Position numbers and translations under genes: made by a program
Notes under the pieces: model-generated
Databases searched by the model: none
The model's input: the letters and a program-made list of their open reading frames with translations, nothing else
What the model was told of the DNA's origin: nothing
DNA from: Pseudomonas cichorii
Lineage (GTDB): Bacteria > Pseudomonadota > Gammaproteobacteria > Pseudomonadales > Pseudomonadaceae
NCBI RefSeq assembly: GCF_018343775.1
Contig: NZ_CP074349.1
Location: 982,001 to 1,046,000, forward strand
DNA length: 64,000 nucleotides
Direction: 5' to 3'
In this document: positions 10,135 through 20,341 of the stretch, piece after piece
Layout: each line of letters opens with the position of its first letter
How positions within the stretch are numbered: position 1 is the first letter of the stretch

Positions 10135-10921
10135 TATGTCGATCCTTGGGTTGCGGGGTGCCAGTACGGTATTCACCGTCAGCAGTCTGATGATTGAAAA
10201 TCGGGATGCGCTTGAGAAGCAGACGTACGGCCTGCCAATAGATCGCAAGACAGGTCTTGGCGGTCATCCATGGATAGGCAAGCAGATAACGATGCAGCGT
10301 CTGGCGGCTGAGAGGCTGGCGATTGAGATTGAGCGTGGCATCGAACACCTTCAGCTCACCTTGCCAGTCAGCCATGTGCACGCCGATTCTTTCGGCGGGC
10401 TGGCTGAAGCTCATGCGGTATTCCAGGTCGCGTGGCAGAAACGGCGACACATGAAATGCCTTGGCCACGGCGAAGTGCTGATGGCCTTCGCCAGTGGCGG
10501 GCAGGACATAGTGATACCGCTCGCCCCAAGGCGTATTGGTGACTTCACACAGGATGGCGGCCAGTGTTCCGTCGACTTCATGGCAGTAGAAAAAACTCAC
10601 CGGGTTGAACGACAAACCCCAACTGCGGGCCTGGGTCAGCAGGCAGACCCGGCCCAGCGGCATATGACCCAGCGCTATCCCGACCCGCTCGCGTACCGCT
10701 TCGATCAGCGGCACGCCGCGCCCGGTCAGTTCCGGCAGATAGTCATGTTCCCGGAATGAAAACGGCGAAAAGCGCTTGCCCCCGGCCAGCGGTGACAAGT
10801 TGAGCACGGCATCCTGCTCGTCCAGATCCAGATAGAGCAGGCCGATTCGATAGTTGAATTCGTGGGCCCTGGGCGCAAAGCGCCGATGGGTGATCCAGCC
10901 GCTGTAAAGGGCGCTGTTCAC
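10115..10921 (-). CDS. DUF1365 family protein
   Basis: A 268-residue DUF1365 protein with family features NSALYSGWITHRRFAPRAHEF at the N-terminus and a central SFFYCH. It starts at a GTG that overlaps the stop of the FAD oxidoreductase gene (GTGA). No biochemical activity is established that I know of, but the gene regularly sits between an FAD amine oxidase and a CFA-like methyltransferase in ChrR or LitR regulons, so a role in fatty-acid modification is inferred. Confidence 0.9.
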   Translation of the reverse strand: MNSALYSGWITHRRFAPRAHEFNYRIGLLYLDLDEQDAVLNLSPLAGGKRFSPFSFREHDYLPELTGRGVPLIEAVRERVGIALGHMPLGRVCLLTQARSWGLSFNPVSFFYCHEVDGTLAAILCEVTNTPWGERYHYVLPATGEGHQHFAVAKAFHVSPFLPRDLEYRMSFSQPAERIGVHMADWQGELKVFDATLNLNRQPLSRQTLHRYLLAYPWMTAKTCLAIYWQAVRLLLKRIPIFNHQTADGEYRTGTPQPKDRHNEKHQQ

Positions 10922-12165
10922 AGTGGCTCACCGAGAGCCTCGGCCACACGCAGGCCGCTGACGACACCGTCTTCATGGAAGCCGTTGGCCCAGTAGGCAC
11001 CGCAGTACAAGGTGTTCTCGACGCCGCTGATTTCCTGCCAGCGCGCCTGGGCCGCAATGGCATCCAGGCTGTATTGCGGGTGGGAATAGCGATAGCGGCC
11101 GAGAATTTTCTCCGGGTCGATGGCGTCGGTCTGGTTCAGGCTGACGCAGAACGTGGTATCGCTTTGGATGCCTTGCAGAATGTTCATGTCGTAAGTGACC
11201 GCCGCCAGTTGCTGTTCGCCACCACCAAGACGGTAGTTCCAGCTGGCCCAGGCCAGTGTGCGCTTGGGCAGTAGTCTGGTGTCGGTGTGCAGGACCACAT
11301 CATTCTCGGCATAACGCAGGGCGCCGAGGATGTCCTGTTCGGTTTGCGAAGGCTGGGCCAGCAGTTGCAAGGCCTGATCGCTGTGACAGGCGAAGATCAC
11401 TTTATCGAAGCGTTCGCTGCCCGCCGCGCTGTGCAGCGTGACGCCCTCGCTGTCGCGTTCGACCCGATGCACAGGGCAGGACAGGCGAATACGGTCTTTG
11501 AACGATGCCGTCAGCGGCTCGATATAACTTCTGGAGCCGCCCTCGATCACGCACCATTGTGGGCGATGAGTGACAGAAAGCAGGCCGTGGTTCTTGAAGA
11601 AGCGCACGAAGAATTGCAGAGGGAAACCCAGCATGTCTGCCAGTGACATCGACCAGATGGCTGCGCCCATGGGCACGATGTAATGGTCGATGAAGCGCTG
11701 GCCGTAGCGGCCGTTTTTCAGGTATTCGCCAAGCGTCGTGTCGGCCGCGATGCGCTGGTTTTCCAGGTCGGCCACGGACTGGCGATTGAAGCGCAGAATA
11801 TCGCTCAGCATGCCCCAGAACTTTGGCGACAGCAGGTTGCTGCGCTGGGCGAACAGGCTGTTGAGGTTGTTGCCGTTGTATTCGACGCCACTACGCGGGT
11901 CATGCACCGAAAAACTCATTTCGGCCGGTTTGAATGACACGCCCAACTGGCCGAGCAACTTGATGAAGTTGGGGTAGGTCCAGTCATTGAAGACGATAAA
12001 GCCGGTATCGATGGCGTATGCACGTCCAGCGACTTGCACATCCACGGTATGCGTGTGGCCGCCGATCCAGTCGGATGCCTCGAACACGGTGATCTCATGG
12101 GAGCGGTTGAGCACGTAGGCGCTGGTCAGGCCCGAGATGCCGCTGCCAATGATGGCGATCTTCAT
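10918..12165 (-). CDS. FAD-dependent amine-oxidase-fold oxidoreductase (desaturase-like)
   Basis: A 415-residue flavoprotein with an N-terminal dinucleotide-binding motif (IAIIGSGISGLTSAYVL) and C-terminal FAD-contact region (GAYWANGFHEDGVVSG), related to phytoene desaturase and amine oxidase folds. Members next to CFA-like genes are proposed to desaturate methylated fatty acids. It overlaps its neighbours on both sides by 4 bp, which indicates tight translational coupling in the operon. Substrate is inferred, not visible. Confidence 0.87.
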   Translation of the reverse strand: MKIAIIGSGISGLTSAYVLNRSHEITVFEASDWIGGHTHTVDVQVAGRAYAIDTGFIVFNDWTYPNFIKLLGQLGVSFKPAEMSFSVHDPRSGVEYNGNNLNSLFAQRSNLLSPKFWGMLSDILRFNRQSVADLENQRIAADTTLGEYLKNGRYGQRFIDHYIVPMGAAIWSMSLADMLGFPLQFFVRFFKNHGLLSVTHRPQWCVIEGGSRSYIEPLTASFKDRIRLSCPVHRVERDSEGVTLHSAAGSERFDKVIFACHSDQALQLLAQPSQTEQDILGALRYAENDVVLHTDTRLLPKRTLAWASWNYRLGGGEQQLAAVTYDMNILQGIQSDTTFCVSLNQTDAIDPEKILGRYRYSHPQYSLDAIAAQARWQEISGVENTLYCGAYWANGFHEDGVVSGLRVAEALGEPL

Positions 12166-12950
12166 TGAACGTCCTTATTCGAGGCAGGGGTGCGAGCCAT
12201 GCGTTTGCCAATCGCAAACCTTGCACGGGCTGGCAACAGGGCCAGCAGGCGCAGGCTGAGAATGAACGGGCCGGGGAACGATATCTCCAGCGGGCGCCGG
12301 GGCAGCTCCATCTTTTTTGCGATGTAGCAGGCTGCTTTTTCCACCGGCCAGCGCATGGGCATCGGGAAATCGTTTTTCGCGGTCAGTGGCGTCTCGACAA
12401 AGCCCGGGCTGATCACGGTGACGTCGATATCTTCACAGGCCAGGTCCAGGCGCAGCGATTCCAGCATGTAACGCATGCCGGCTTTCGAGGCGCCATAGGC
12501 TTCGGCTCGTGGCAGTGGCAGATAAGTCACTGCACTGGCCACGCCGGCCAGATGAGGTTTTATCCCTTTGCGCAACAAAGGTAGCGCTTCCTGAATACAG
12601 AAGCTGGTGGCCAGAAGGTTGGTACGAATCACCCGTTCAACCAGCGCGGCATCGAAATGTTGTGCGTCAAGGTACTCGCAGGTCCCGGCATTGAGGATGG
12701 CGCAGTCCAGAGCCCCCCATTCCTGCAGGATACGATCGCCCATGTTCTTGACTTGCGCGCCATCGGTGATGTCGCCGATGAGCAACAGGACCTGACCGGG
12801 ATAACGGTTCGACAAATCCTGCAAGGGCGCTTCGGTTCTGGCAGTCAGCGCCAGGTGGTGCTTCGCGTCGAGCAACTCTTTTGCCAGGGCGAGGCCAATA
12901 CCGCTGCTGGCGCCAGTCAACCAGATGCGACGAGCATATGACGTGTTCAT
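12162..12950 (-). CDS. Short-chain dehydrogenase/reductase
   Basis: A 262-residue classical SDR. It has the NAD(P)-binding TGASSGIG at about residues 13-20, NAG motif (ILNAGTCEY), catalytic Ser in ASAVTYLP and YGASKAG with the Tyr-x3-Lys pair, so it should be active. The C-terminal tail is hydrophobic and basic (FILSLRLLALLPARARFAIGKR), suggesting membrane association. It lies between the NTF2-like and FAD oxidoreductase genes with 4-bp overlaps. Confidence 0.92.
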   Translation of the reverse strand: MNTSYARRIWLTGASSGIGLALAKELLDAKHHLALTARTEAPLQDLSNRYPGQVLLLIGDITDGAQVKNMGDRILQEWGALDCAILNAGTCEYLDAQHFDAALVERVIRTNLLATSFCIQEALPLLRKGIKPHLAGVASAVTYLPLPRAEAYGASKAGMRYMLESLRLDLACEDIDVTVISPGFVETPLTAKNDFPMPMRWPVEKAACYIAKKMELPRRPLEISFPGPFILSLRLLALLPARARFAIGKRMARTPASNKDVQ

Positions 12951-13369
12951 GCCAACCTCTTCTTCAGCCAGGCAATCAAGCCTCCCATGATGGGGAGGTG
13001 TTCATAGAGCAATGCGCCGGCATCGAAGTAATCCCGATGCCGGTAAACCTTTTCGTGCCAATGCAGATGCGAGCAGCCTTCGACCTTGATGCCCCGACCC
13101 TTTTTCAGGCGCGGGTGTGAATAACTCATGGTCCAGACCAGATAGCCTTCGCCGGGCCTGACTTCATCGAAGTGGTGGAAATCGAAATGTAGGTTACTGA
13201 CATTGCTGTACAGCTGGGCGAAGTAGTCCTGCATGGCCGACAGGCCCTGGATATGGTGCAGCGGGTCTGTGAACGACACGTTGTCGCTGTACAGGTCGGC
13301 CACTCGCTCAAGGTTGTCCTTGTTCAGGGCTGCGAAGTCATGGGCGAAGCGTTGCAGGAATTCACTCAT
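12947..13369 (-). CDS. NTF2-like (SnoaL-type) protein
   Basis: A 140-residue cone-fold protein of the nuclear transport factor 2 superfamily. LYSDNVSFTDPLHHIQG and DYFAQLYSNVSNLHFDFHHF are characteristic of SnoaL-like proteins that bind small hydrophobic ligands or act as isomerases. The start at 13369 overlaps the photolyase stop; an ATG three codons upstream is possible. It is a constant companion of photolyase and SDR in this type of cluster, but its ligand is unknown. Confidence 0.85.
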   Translation of the reverse strand: MSEFLQRFAHDFAALNKDNLERVADLYSDNVSFTDPLHHIQGLSAMQDYFAQLYSNVSNLHFDFHHFDEVRPGEGYLVWTMSYSHPRLKKGRGIKVEGCSHLHWHEKVYRHRDYFDAGALLYEHLPIMGGLIAWLKKRLA

Positions 13370-14810
13370 GGAGCGCATCCGCAGCAGGCTGGCGATGGGG
13401 CAGGGCCTTGAACGCGGCCAGGGCCCGCTCGCGGCTTTTACTCAGGTCTACAATCGGGGACGGATAGTTGGCGACACCGAACAGCCCGCCCACAAGCGCC
13501 GGGTTATGCACCTCTTTCTTGTTGAGGCTGGCCAGTTCCGGCAACCAGTGCTTGATGAAGCGCCCTTCAGGATCGAATTTTTCCGATTGCGACAGCGGAT
13601 TGAAGATGCGGAAATAAGGGGCCGAGTCGGTGCCTGTGGATGAACTCCACTGCCAGCCGCCGTTATTGGCTGCCAGATCCCCGTCGATCAGGTGGCGCAT
13701 GAAAAAGCGCTCGCCCTCGCGCCAGTCAATCAGCAGGTTCTTGGTCAGGAACATTGCAACGACCATCCTTAGTCGGTTATGCATCCAGCCTGTTTCCAGC
13801 AACTGGCGCATGGCAGCATCGATGATCGGCAAACCGGTGCGGGCTTCCTGCCACGCGGCCAGTTCGGTTGGCGCGTTACGCCATTTGACGGCTTCGGTTT
13901 CCGGGCGGAATGCGCGATGCCTTGAAACACGAGGGTAGCCCACAAGAATGTGTTTGTAGAACTCCCGCCACAACAGTTCGTTGATCCAGGTCACTATCCC
14001 GGTGTTACCGGTCTCGAATTCTCCGTCATTGCTCATCAGTGCTGCGTGCAGGCATTGGCGGGGTGAAATCACACCGGCTGCGAGGTACGCCGATAACTGG
14101 CTGGTACCGGGCTTTGCAGGGAAATCCCGTTCGCTCTGGTAATAGCGGATCTGATCGTCGCTGAAGGTGGCCAGGCGCAGGCGTGCTTCGTGTTCGCCAG
14201 CAGGCCAGAGTTCGCGCAGTGCTTTGGATGGGCTGGCAAAACCGTCGACCTGATCGGGCACTGCATCGCTTTTGATCGACAGCGGCTGCTGAGCGTTTGG
14301 CAGATTGATGAGGCGTGGCATCGCTTCGTGCAGGCGGGCATAGCAGACTTTGCGGAACTGGCTATAGACCTGAAAGTAGCCACCGGTCTTGGTCAGAATG
14401 CTGCCAGGCTTGAACAGCAGTTGATCCAGATAGCTGTTGAAATGGACACCGGCTTTTTCCAGCGCCTGGCCTACCGCCTGATCGCGGTTGCTTTCATTGA
14501 TGCCGTATTCTTCATTGGTGTGCACGCCTTCGACGGCATGCTCCGCGCAGAGCTTTGCCAGCACTTCAGGGGCTTTGTCCCAGGTGTCGGCCTTGCGGAT
14601 CAGCAAGGGAACATTCAGCCCGGCCAGGGCTTTTTCCAGCTCGACCAGATTGCGCAGCCAGAAATCCACCTTGCAGGCGGCATCGTCATGATTCTGCCAT
14701 TGAGTGGGACTGACCAGATACACCGCAAGCGTCGGGCCCCGCTCCATGGCAGCGGCCAGGGCAGTATTGTCGTGAACACGCAAATCGCTACGCAGCCAAA
14801 ACAGTTGCAT
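13362..14810 (-). CDS. phrB: Deoxyribodipyrimidine photolyase
   Basis: Repairs UV-induced cyclobutane pyrimidine dimers with blue light. The 482-residue protein begins with the antenna-binding domain ([15 protein letters not shown]) and has a C-terminal FAD domain with [31 protein letters not shown] and [20 protein letters not shown], all class I CPD photolyase signatures. It is preceded by the MerR/LitR-like regulator (9 bp gap) and overlaps the NTF2-like gene. Confidence 0.97.
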   Translation of the reverse strand: MQLFWLRSDLRVHDNTALAAAMERGPTLAVYLVSPTQWQNHDDAACKVDFWLRNLVELEKALAGLNVPLLIRKADTWDKAPEVLAKLCAEHAVEGVHTNEEYGINESNRDQAVGQALEKAGVHFNSYLDQLLFKPGSILTKTGGYFQVYSQFRKVCYARLHEAMPRLINLPNAQQPLSIKSDAVPDQVDGFASPSKALRELWPAGEHEARLRLATFSDDQIRYYQSERDFPAKPGTSQLSAYLAAGVISPRQCLHAALMSNDGEFETGNTGIVTWINELLWREFYKHILVGYPRVSRHRAFRPETEAVKWRNAPTELAAWQEARTGLPIIDAAMRQLLETGWMHNRLRMVVAMFLTKNLLIDWREGERFFMRHLIDGDLAANNGGWQWSSSTGTDSAPYFRIFNPLSQSEKFDPEGRFIKHWLPELASLNKKEVHNPALVGGLFGVANYPSPIVDLSKSRERALAAFKALPHRQPAADALHE

Positions 14811-14819
14811 GTGAAATCC

Positions 14820-15728
14820 TTAAATGAGTCCGAGCCTGTTCAATTCGATCTGTGCACTGAGCGGATCTTGAGCAAGGGTCAATCCAGCGACCTCGTTCGC
14901 ACATACGAGCAAATCGGCATAGTGGATCTGTACCGTTGATCCGCTGAGAACGATCGGGCAGGAAATGTTGCTCAATAACCTGGGCAATTGAGCTGGGTTC
15001 AGCGATTTACTGGAATAAAGCAGCACGCCGCGTGGTTGCAGATATTCGGTGGCCAGCGCCAGTTCGCCTGCGGGCAGCGGCCAGTCGAAGACTTCCACCG
15101 GGCAGTCGGCGCTGCTGACCAGCCAGGCTACGAGCCACAAATGCGGCTCCAGCGGCAGGTCGGACTGGTTCACCAGTAGCAACGGCTTGCCATTGAGTTG
15201 CCGGTTATTGTGGTAAATGCGTGCGCCGAGCTTGCTGCGCAGCCACGAATAAAAGAACGCCCGCTCCATCTGCGCGCCGAACTTGCCCTGCCAGCGCTTT
15301 TCCAGCTCGGCCAGCAGCGGCAGCAACAATTGCTCACACAAAGTCCGGGGTGGATACAGCGACATCGCCTGATTGAACACATCGTCGACCCGGCGTTCGG
15401 CCAGTTCACCGATGGCCTGCAACAGCGTCTGGCGCAAGGCATCCCAGTCGTTGCCGGGGGTGAAACTCTCCGGTTGCTGCTCATCGATCAGGGCCTTGAC
15501 CTGACTCACGGATACCCCGCGGTTGAGCCAGGTCAGAATCGTCATCACCCGATGCACATGCTCGTGGGTGTACAGCCGATGCCCCTTGGCGGTGCGATGA
15601 GGGACGATCAAGCCATAACGTCGCTCCCAGGCTCGCAAGGTAACGGCGTTGACCCCGGTCTGGCGTGCTACTTCACGGATTGGCAGCCAGTTATCCGGCT
15701 GGTGCGCTTCCTGGTTTGTATCGTTCAT
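14820..15728 (-). CDS. MerR-family LitR/CarH-like regulator
   Basis: A 302-residue regulator with an N-terminal MerR winged helix (about residues 14-85: IREVARQTGVNAVTLRAWERRYGL) followed by a CarH-like helical bundle and a Rossmann-type domain. CarH senses light through adenosylcobalamin. Here the bundle contains ELEKRWQGKFGAQMER, where the usual Trp-x9-Glu-His is degraded, while an Asp/Glu-x-His remnant (LEPHLW) remains. It therefore resembles the cobalamin-poor class II LitR proteins of P. putida. Its own operon promoter carries TGTACA pairs, so autorepression is likely. Confidence 0.88.
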   Translation of the reverse strand: MNDTNQEAHQPDNWLPIREVARQTGVNAVTLRAWERRYGLIVPHRTAKGHRLYTHEHVHRVMTILTWLNRGVSVSQVKALIDEQQPESFTPGNDWDALRQTLLQAIGELAERRVDDVFNQAMSLYPPRTLCEQLLLPLLAELEKRWQGKFGAQMERAFFYSWLRSKLGARIYHNNRQLNGKPLLLVNQSDLPLEPHLWLVAWLVSSADCPVEVFDWPLPAGELALATEYLQPRGVLLYSSKSLNPAQLPRLLSNISCPIVLSGSTVQIHYADLLVCANEVAGLTLAQDPLSAQIELNRLGLI

Positions 15729-15731
15729 GGT

Positions 15732-16694
15732 TCAGATCGCATTTCGCAGGCTCAGGTTTTCCGGATGCGGCTGCATGTAAACCTGCAGTGCAATATACGG
15801 ATCGGGATGTTGGCGAAAGTGGTGCTTGAGCAGGGTCAGCGGCACGATCAAGGGCACGATGCCCTGATGGTACTGAGAGATAAGGCGCTGAATTTCCTGT
15901 TTGTCCTCGGTATCGAGGTGATTCTTGAGGTAGCCACTGAGGTGTTGCAGCACATTGGTATGGGTGCTGCGGGTAGCGCATTTTTTCAGTGCTGCCATCA
16001 GTTGGCTGAAATAGCGTGGGGCGATCTCGTTCGGATCGCTGCGGCCCATGCTGCCCAGCATATTGCCCAGCACCTTGTATTGCTGTGGATTGCTGGCCAT
16101 GAGCTGATATTTGTAGCGCGAATGGAACTCGCTCAAGGCGCGACGGGTCACGCCGTCTTTCAGCAGCTTTTGCCAGGCAGCGTAGGCGAATACCCGGGTG
16201 ACGAAGTTTTCCAGCAGAACGGCATCGTTGAGCCGGCCATCTTCCTCGACCGGCAGGTCGGGCTGACTGGCGCAGAAGGTCTGGGCATAGATACCGCGTC
16301 CACCGCCATCCACGGGCGCACCGTTCTCGCGATAGACCTTGACCCGCTCCAGGCCACAGGACGGTGATTTCTGCATGAAAATATAACCGCAGATATCGCC
16401 CATTTCGCCAGCCATGTGCAGCCCGTAATCGGCCAGAGCCTGAGTGACGTTCAGCTCTCTGTTGACGGTGCCCACTGCCTGGGGATTTACCGGGTCGCCC
16501 ACCAGCCGGATCGGCTCTCGTGGAATGCCCATGCCGATGGCGACTTCCGGGCAGGCCGGTACGAAATCGAAATACTCACTCAGGGCGCGAGTACACAGGC
16601 GCGACTCTTTATGGCCGCCATTGAAGCGTACCTCCGCACCCAGCAGGCAGGCGCTGATTCCCAGTTTTGGCTTATCGATCACAGGCGCTGACAT
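15732..16694 (-). CDS. DUF523 and DUF1722 (YbgA-like) fusion protein
   Basis: A 320-residue protein. The N-terminal half is DUF523 (LGISACLLGAEVRFNGGHK, with conserved cysteines in SACLLG and SPSCG); the C-terminal half is DUF1722 (LSEFHSRYKYQLMASNPQQYKVLG), the domain of E. coli YbgA, which is encoded next to phr. Function is not established; an association with photolyase is conserved. ATG at 16694 was chosen, with AGGGG seven bases upstream; a GTG sits one codon earlier. It is the first gene of the ten-gene leftward operon, 3 bp before the regulator. Confidence 0.9.
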   Translation of the reverse strand: MSAPVIDKPKLGISACLLGAEVRFNGGHKESRLCTRALSEYFDFVPACPEVAIGMGIPREPIRLVGDPVNPQAVGTVNRELNVTQALADYGLHMAGEMGDICGYIFMQKSPSCGLERVKVYRENGAPVDGGGRGIYAQTFCASQPDLPVEEDGRLNDAVLLENFVTRVFAYAAWQKLLKDGVTRRALSEFHSRYKYQLMASNPQQYKVLGNMLGSMGRSDPNEIAPRYFSQLMAALKKCATRSTHTNVLQHLSGYLKNHLDTEDKQEIQRLISQYHQGIVPLIVPLTLLKHHFRQHPDPYIALQVYMQPHPENLSLRNAI

Positions 16695-16715
16695 CACAAA
16701 CCCCTACGCAAGACT

Positions 16716-16739
16716 TGTACAGATCAATAAGTCTGTACA
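16716..16739. promoter_or_regulatory. TGTACA-N12-TGTACA operator (downstream pair)
   Basis: TGTACA at 16716-16721 and 16734-16739, spaced 18 bp start to start. This pair lies between the predicted -10 box and the start codon of the DUF523-DUF1722 gene, where a bound MerR/LitR-type repressor would block elongation. The assignment to the LitR-like regulator is inference from the operon context. Confidence 0.7.
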
Positions 16740-16748
16740 ACTTGTCTC

Positions 16749-16776
16749 ATCATAGGTTTGTAGCTGTACAAGTCAA
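16749..16776 (-). promoter_or_regulatory. Predicted sigma-70 promoter of the photolyase operon
   Basis: On the minus strand TTGACT (16771-16776), 16 bp spacer, TATGAT (16749-16754), about 55 bp upstream of the DUF523-DUF1722 start. The upstream operator pair abuts the -35 box, consistent with repression by occlusion. Confidence 0.6.
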
Positions 16777-16788
16777 ATTCTTTGTACA
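16765..16788. promoter_or_regulatory. TGTACA-N12-TGTACA operator (upstream pair)
   Basis: TGTACA at 16765-16770 and 16783-16788, again 18 bp apart. The identical spacing in two pairs within 73 bp is strong evidence for a dimeric or tetrameric regulator. It flanks the -35 element. Confidence 0.72.
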
Positions 16789-16825
16789 AGAATTTCAGGC
16801 GTGTTTATTCAGGAAGCGGGCCCGC

Positions 16826-18095
<1,270 letters not shown>

Positions 18096-18327
18096 ACTTG
18101 CAGTCGTTCTCGATTTTACTGCTTATAGTCAACTGCAACCCATGCGCTTCACGACGGTCAGTCTGTTGCCTGTAGACAATGGGCCAACTACCCGGGCTGG
18201 GCAGTAAAGCTCCGATTCATTCAGGTGTGGCCTATGGTTCAGCAAAGGATTGTGCTTTTGCGGATAAGCCAGACCCGTAAAAAATAGACTACTCAATTGC
18301 CACGAACGCCACGCGAGGTAACCTGCC

Positions 18328-19230
18328 ATGCACATATTGCTGACCGGCGGTACAGGTTTGATCGGACGAGCGCTCTGCCGACTCTGGTCTGCGCAAGGTC
18401 ATCAATTGACGGTCTGGAGTCGTCGGCCGGCTGAAGTGGCTGAGCTCTGTGGTCCCGTGGTGCGTGGCATCGCCCGTCTGGAAGAACTGAGCGAGCAATC
18501 CATCGATGCCGTCATCAACCTCGCAGGTGCTCCGATAGCCGACCGTCCCTGGACGCGAAAGCGCCGGTTGCTGCTGTGGAGCAGCCGCATTGGCCTGACC
18601 GAGCAACTGCTGGCCTGGTTGGAAGGTCGGCAGCAAAAGCCTGAAGTGCTGATTTCCGGCTCTGCGGTCGGCTGGTATGGCGATTCGGGTGAACACGAGC
18701 TTGATGAAAGCTCACGACCGATCAAGGAAGACTTTGCCAGCCAGCTTTGCAGCGCCTGGGAAGAAACCGCTCAGCGTGCCGAAGCCTTGGGCATTCGTGT
18801 GGTGCTGCTGCGTACGGGCCTTGTGGTGTCGGATCAGGGCGGTTTTGTGAAGCGCTTGCTGCTGCCTTTCAAACTGGGCCTGGGTGGCCCGATTGGCAAC
18901 GGTCGGCAATGGATGCCCTGGATTCATATCGAAGATCAAATCGCGGCGATTGATTTTCTGTTGAACCGTCGCGATGCCCGAGGTCCTTATAATCTCTGCG
19001 CGCCAACACCGGTGCGTAATCGTGAGTTTGGCAAAACGCTGGCGGGTGTCCTGAGGCGGCCCGCTTTCATGCCTTTGCCGGGGCTGGTGTTGCGTGTGGC
19101 GCTGGGTGAGTTGTCCGTGTTGCTGCTGGGTGGCCAGCGTGCCCGACCGGCGCGTTTGCTGGAGGCAGGTTTTACCTTCCGATTTACTGATCTGCGCGCT
19201 GCCCTGAGTGATTTCTCGGGTCGCCACTGA
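18328..19230 (+). CDS. TIGR01777 family NAD-dependent epimerase (DUF1731)
   Basis: A 300-residue extended SDR related to E. coli YfcH. It has the NAD motif [16 protein letters not shown] at the N-terminus, [12 protein letters not shown] in the middle, and a C-terminal DUF1731 segment. Catalytic activity is unknown. It is transcribed rightward, divergent from the renalase-like gene, with GAGG before the ATG, and lies 22 bp upstream of hemH. The region 18025-18327 between the divergent genes holds the promoters and no other convincing gene. Confidence 0.92.
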   Translation: MHILLTGGTGLIGRALCRLWSAQGHQLTVWSRRPAEVAELCGPVVRGIARLEELSEQSIDAVINLAGAPIADRPWTRKRRLLLWSSRIGLTEQLLAWLEGRQQKPEVLISGSAVGWYGDSGEHELDESSRPIKEDFASQLCSAWEETAQRAEALGIRVVLLRTGLVVSDQGGFVKRLLLPFKLGLGGPIGNGRQWMPWIHIEDQIAAIDFLLNRRDARGPYNLCAPTPVRNREFGKTLAGVLRRPAFMPLPGLVLRVALGELSVLLLGGQRARPARLLEAGFTFRFTDLRAALSDFSGRH

Positions 19231-19252
19231 AGCCATTGAAATAGGATGTTGC

Positions 19253-20281
19253 ATGACCGATCACGCGCTCTTGCTGGTCAATCTGGGTTCGCCTGCTTCC
19301 ACAGCAGTGCCGGACGTACGCCGGTATCTCAATCAGTTCCTGATGGATCCTTATGTCATCGACTTGCCGTGGCCGGTTCGCAGGCTGCTGGTCTCGCTGA
19401 TCCTGATCAAGCGTCCCGAGCAGTCGGCGCATGCGTATGCGTCCATCTGGTGGGATGACGGCTCGCCGCTGGTTGTGTTGAGCAAGCGCTTGCAGGAGGC
19501 CATGAAAAAGGAATGGACCCAGGGTCCGGTCGAGCTGGCGATGCGTTATGGCGAGCCCTCCATCGAAACAGTGCTGACGCGTCTGGCCGGGCAGGGCATC
19601 AGGAAAGTGACGCTTGCCCCGCTTTATCCACAGTTCGCCGACAGCACCGTCACGACGGTGATTGAAGAGGCCAGGCGGGTCGTGAAGGCCAAGTCGCTGA
19701 CAATGGAATTTTCACTGCTCAAGCCTTTTTTCGATCAGGACGAGTACATCGACGCCCTGGTGGAAAACGTTCGCCCGCATTTGCAGCAGCCTCATGATCA
19801 CCTGCTGTTGAGTTTTCACGGCCTGCCGGAAAGGCACCTGACCAAGCTCGACCCTACCGGCAACCACTGCCTCAAGAATGAAAACTGCTGCATGACCGCT
19901 CCGCCTGAAGTGGTCGCTACCTGCTATCGCGCGCAATGCATACGCTCGGCGGCAGCCTTTGCCGAGCGCATGGGGATTCCTGATGGTAAATGGTCGGTGT
20001 CGTTTCAGTCGCGTCTTGGACGTGCCAAGTGGATCGAACCCTACACCGAAGCGCGTCTTGATGAGCTGGCAGCCCAGGGCGTGAAGAAGCTGCTGGTGAT
20101 GTGCCCGGCATTCGTTGCCGACTGCATCGAGACGCTGGAAGAGATCGGGGATCGTGGAGCGGAGCAGTTCAAGGAGGCGGGCGGCGAAGAGCTGGTGCTG
20201 GTGCCTTGCCTGAATGACGACCCGAACTGGGCCAGGGCCTTGAACCGGTTGTGTGAAAAGGCACAACCGATGCAACAGTAA
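19253..20281 (+). CDS. hemH: Ferrochelatase with internal cysteine cluster
   Basis: Inserts ferrous iron into protoporphyrin IX, the last step of haem synthesis. The 342-residue protein shows [11 protein letters not shown] at the N-terminus, [10 protein letters not shown] with the catalytic His, and [17 protein letters not shown]. Between them is a cysteine-rich insert (Cys206, 212, 213, 224, 229) not found in E. coli HemH, possibly a [2Fe-2S] ligand set. The start at 19253 was chosen for the family N-terminus and upstream AGGA; a longer in-frame start overlaps the preceding gene. Confidence 0.96.
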   Translation: MTDHALLLVNLGSPASTAVPDVRRYLNQFLMDPYVIDLPWPVRRLLVSLILIKRPEQSAHAYASIWWDDGSPLVVLSKRLQEAMKKEWTQGPVELAMRYGEPSIETVLTRLAGQGIRKVTLAPLYPQFADSTVTTVIEEARRVVKAKSLTMEFSLLKPFFDQDEYIDALVENVRPHLQQPHDHLLLSFHGLPERHLTKLDPTGNHCLKNENCCMTAPPEVVATCYRAQCIRSAAAFAERMGIPDGKWSVSFQSRLGRAKWIEPYTEARLDELAAQGVKKLLVMCPAFVADCIETLEEIGDRGAEQFKEAGGEELVLVPCLNDDPNWARALNRLCEKAQPMQQ

Positions 20282-20288
20282 AACCCGT

Positions 20289-20334
20289 GGAGCGAATTCA
20301 TTCGCGAACAACATCACGAATGAATTCGTTCCCA
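20289..20334. repeat. Extragenic palindrome between hemH and uraA
   Basis: GGAGCGAATTCATTCGCGAA followed, after a short loop, by its inverted partner ACGAATGAATTCGTTCCCAC. It lies between convergent genes and could act as a bidirectional terminator. Same family as at 7951-8036. Confidence 0.8.
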
Positions 20335-20341
20335 CCCGTAT

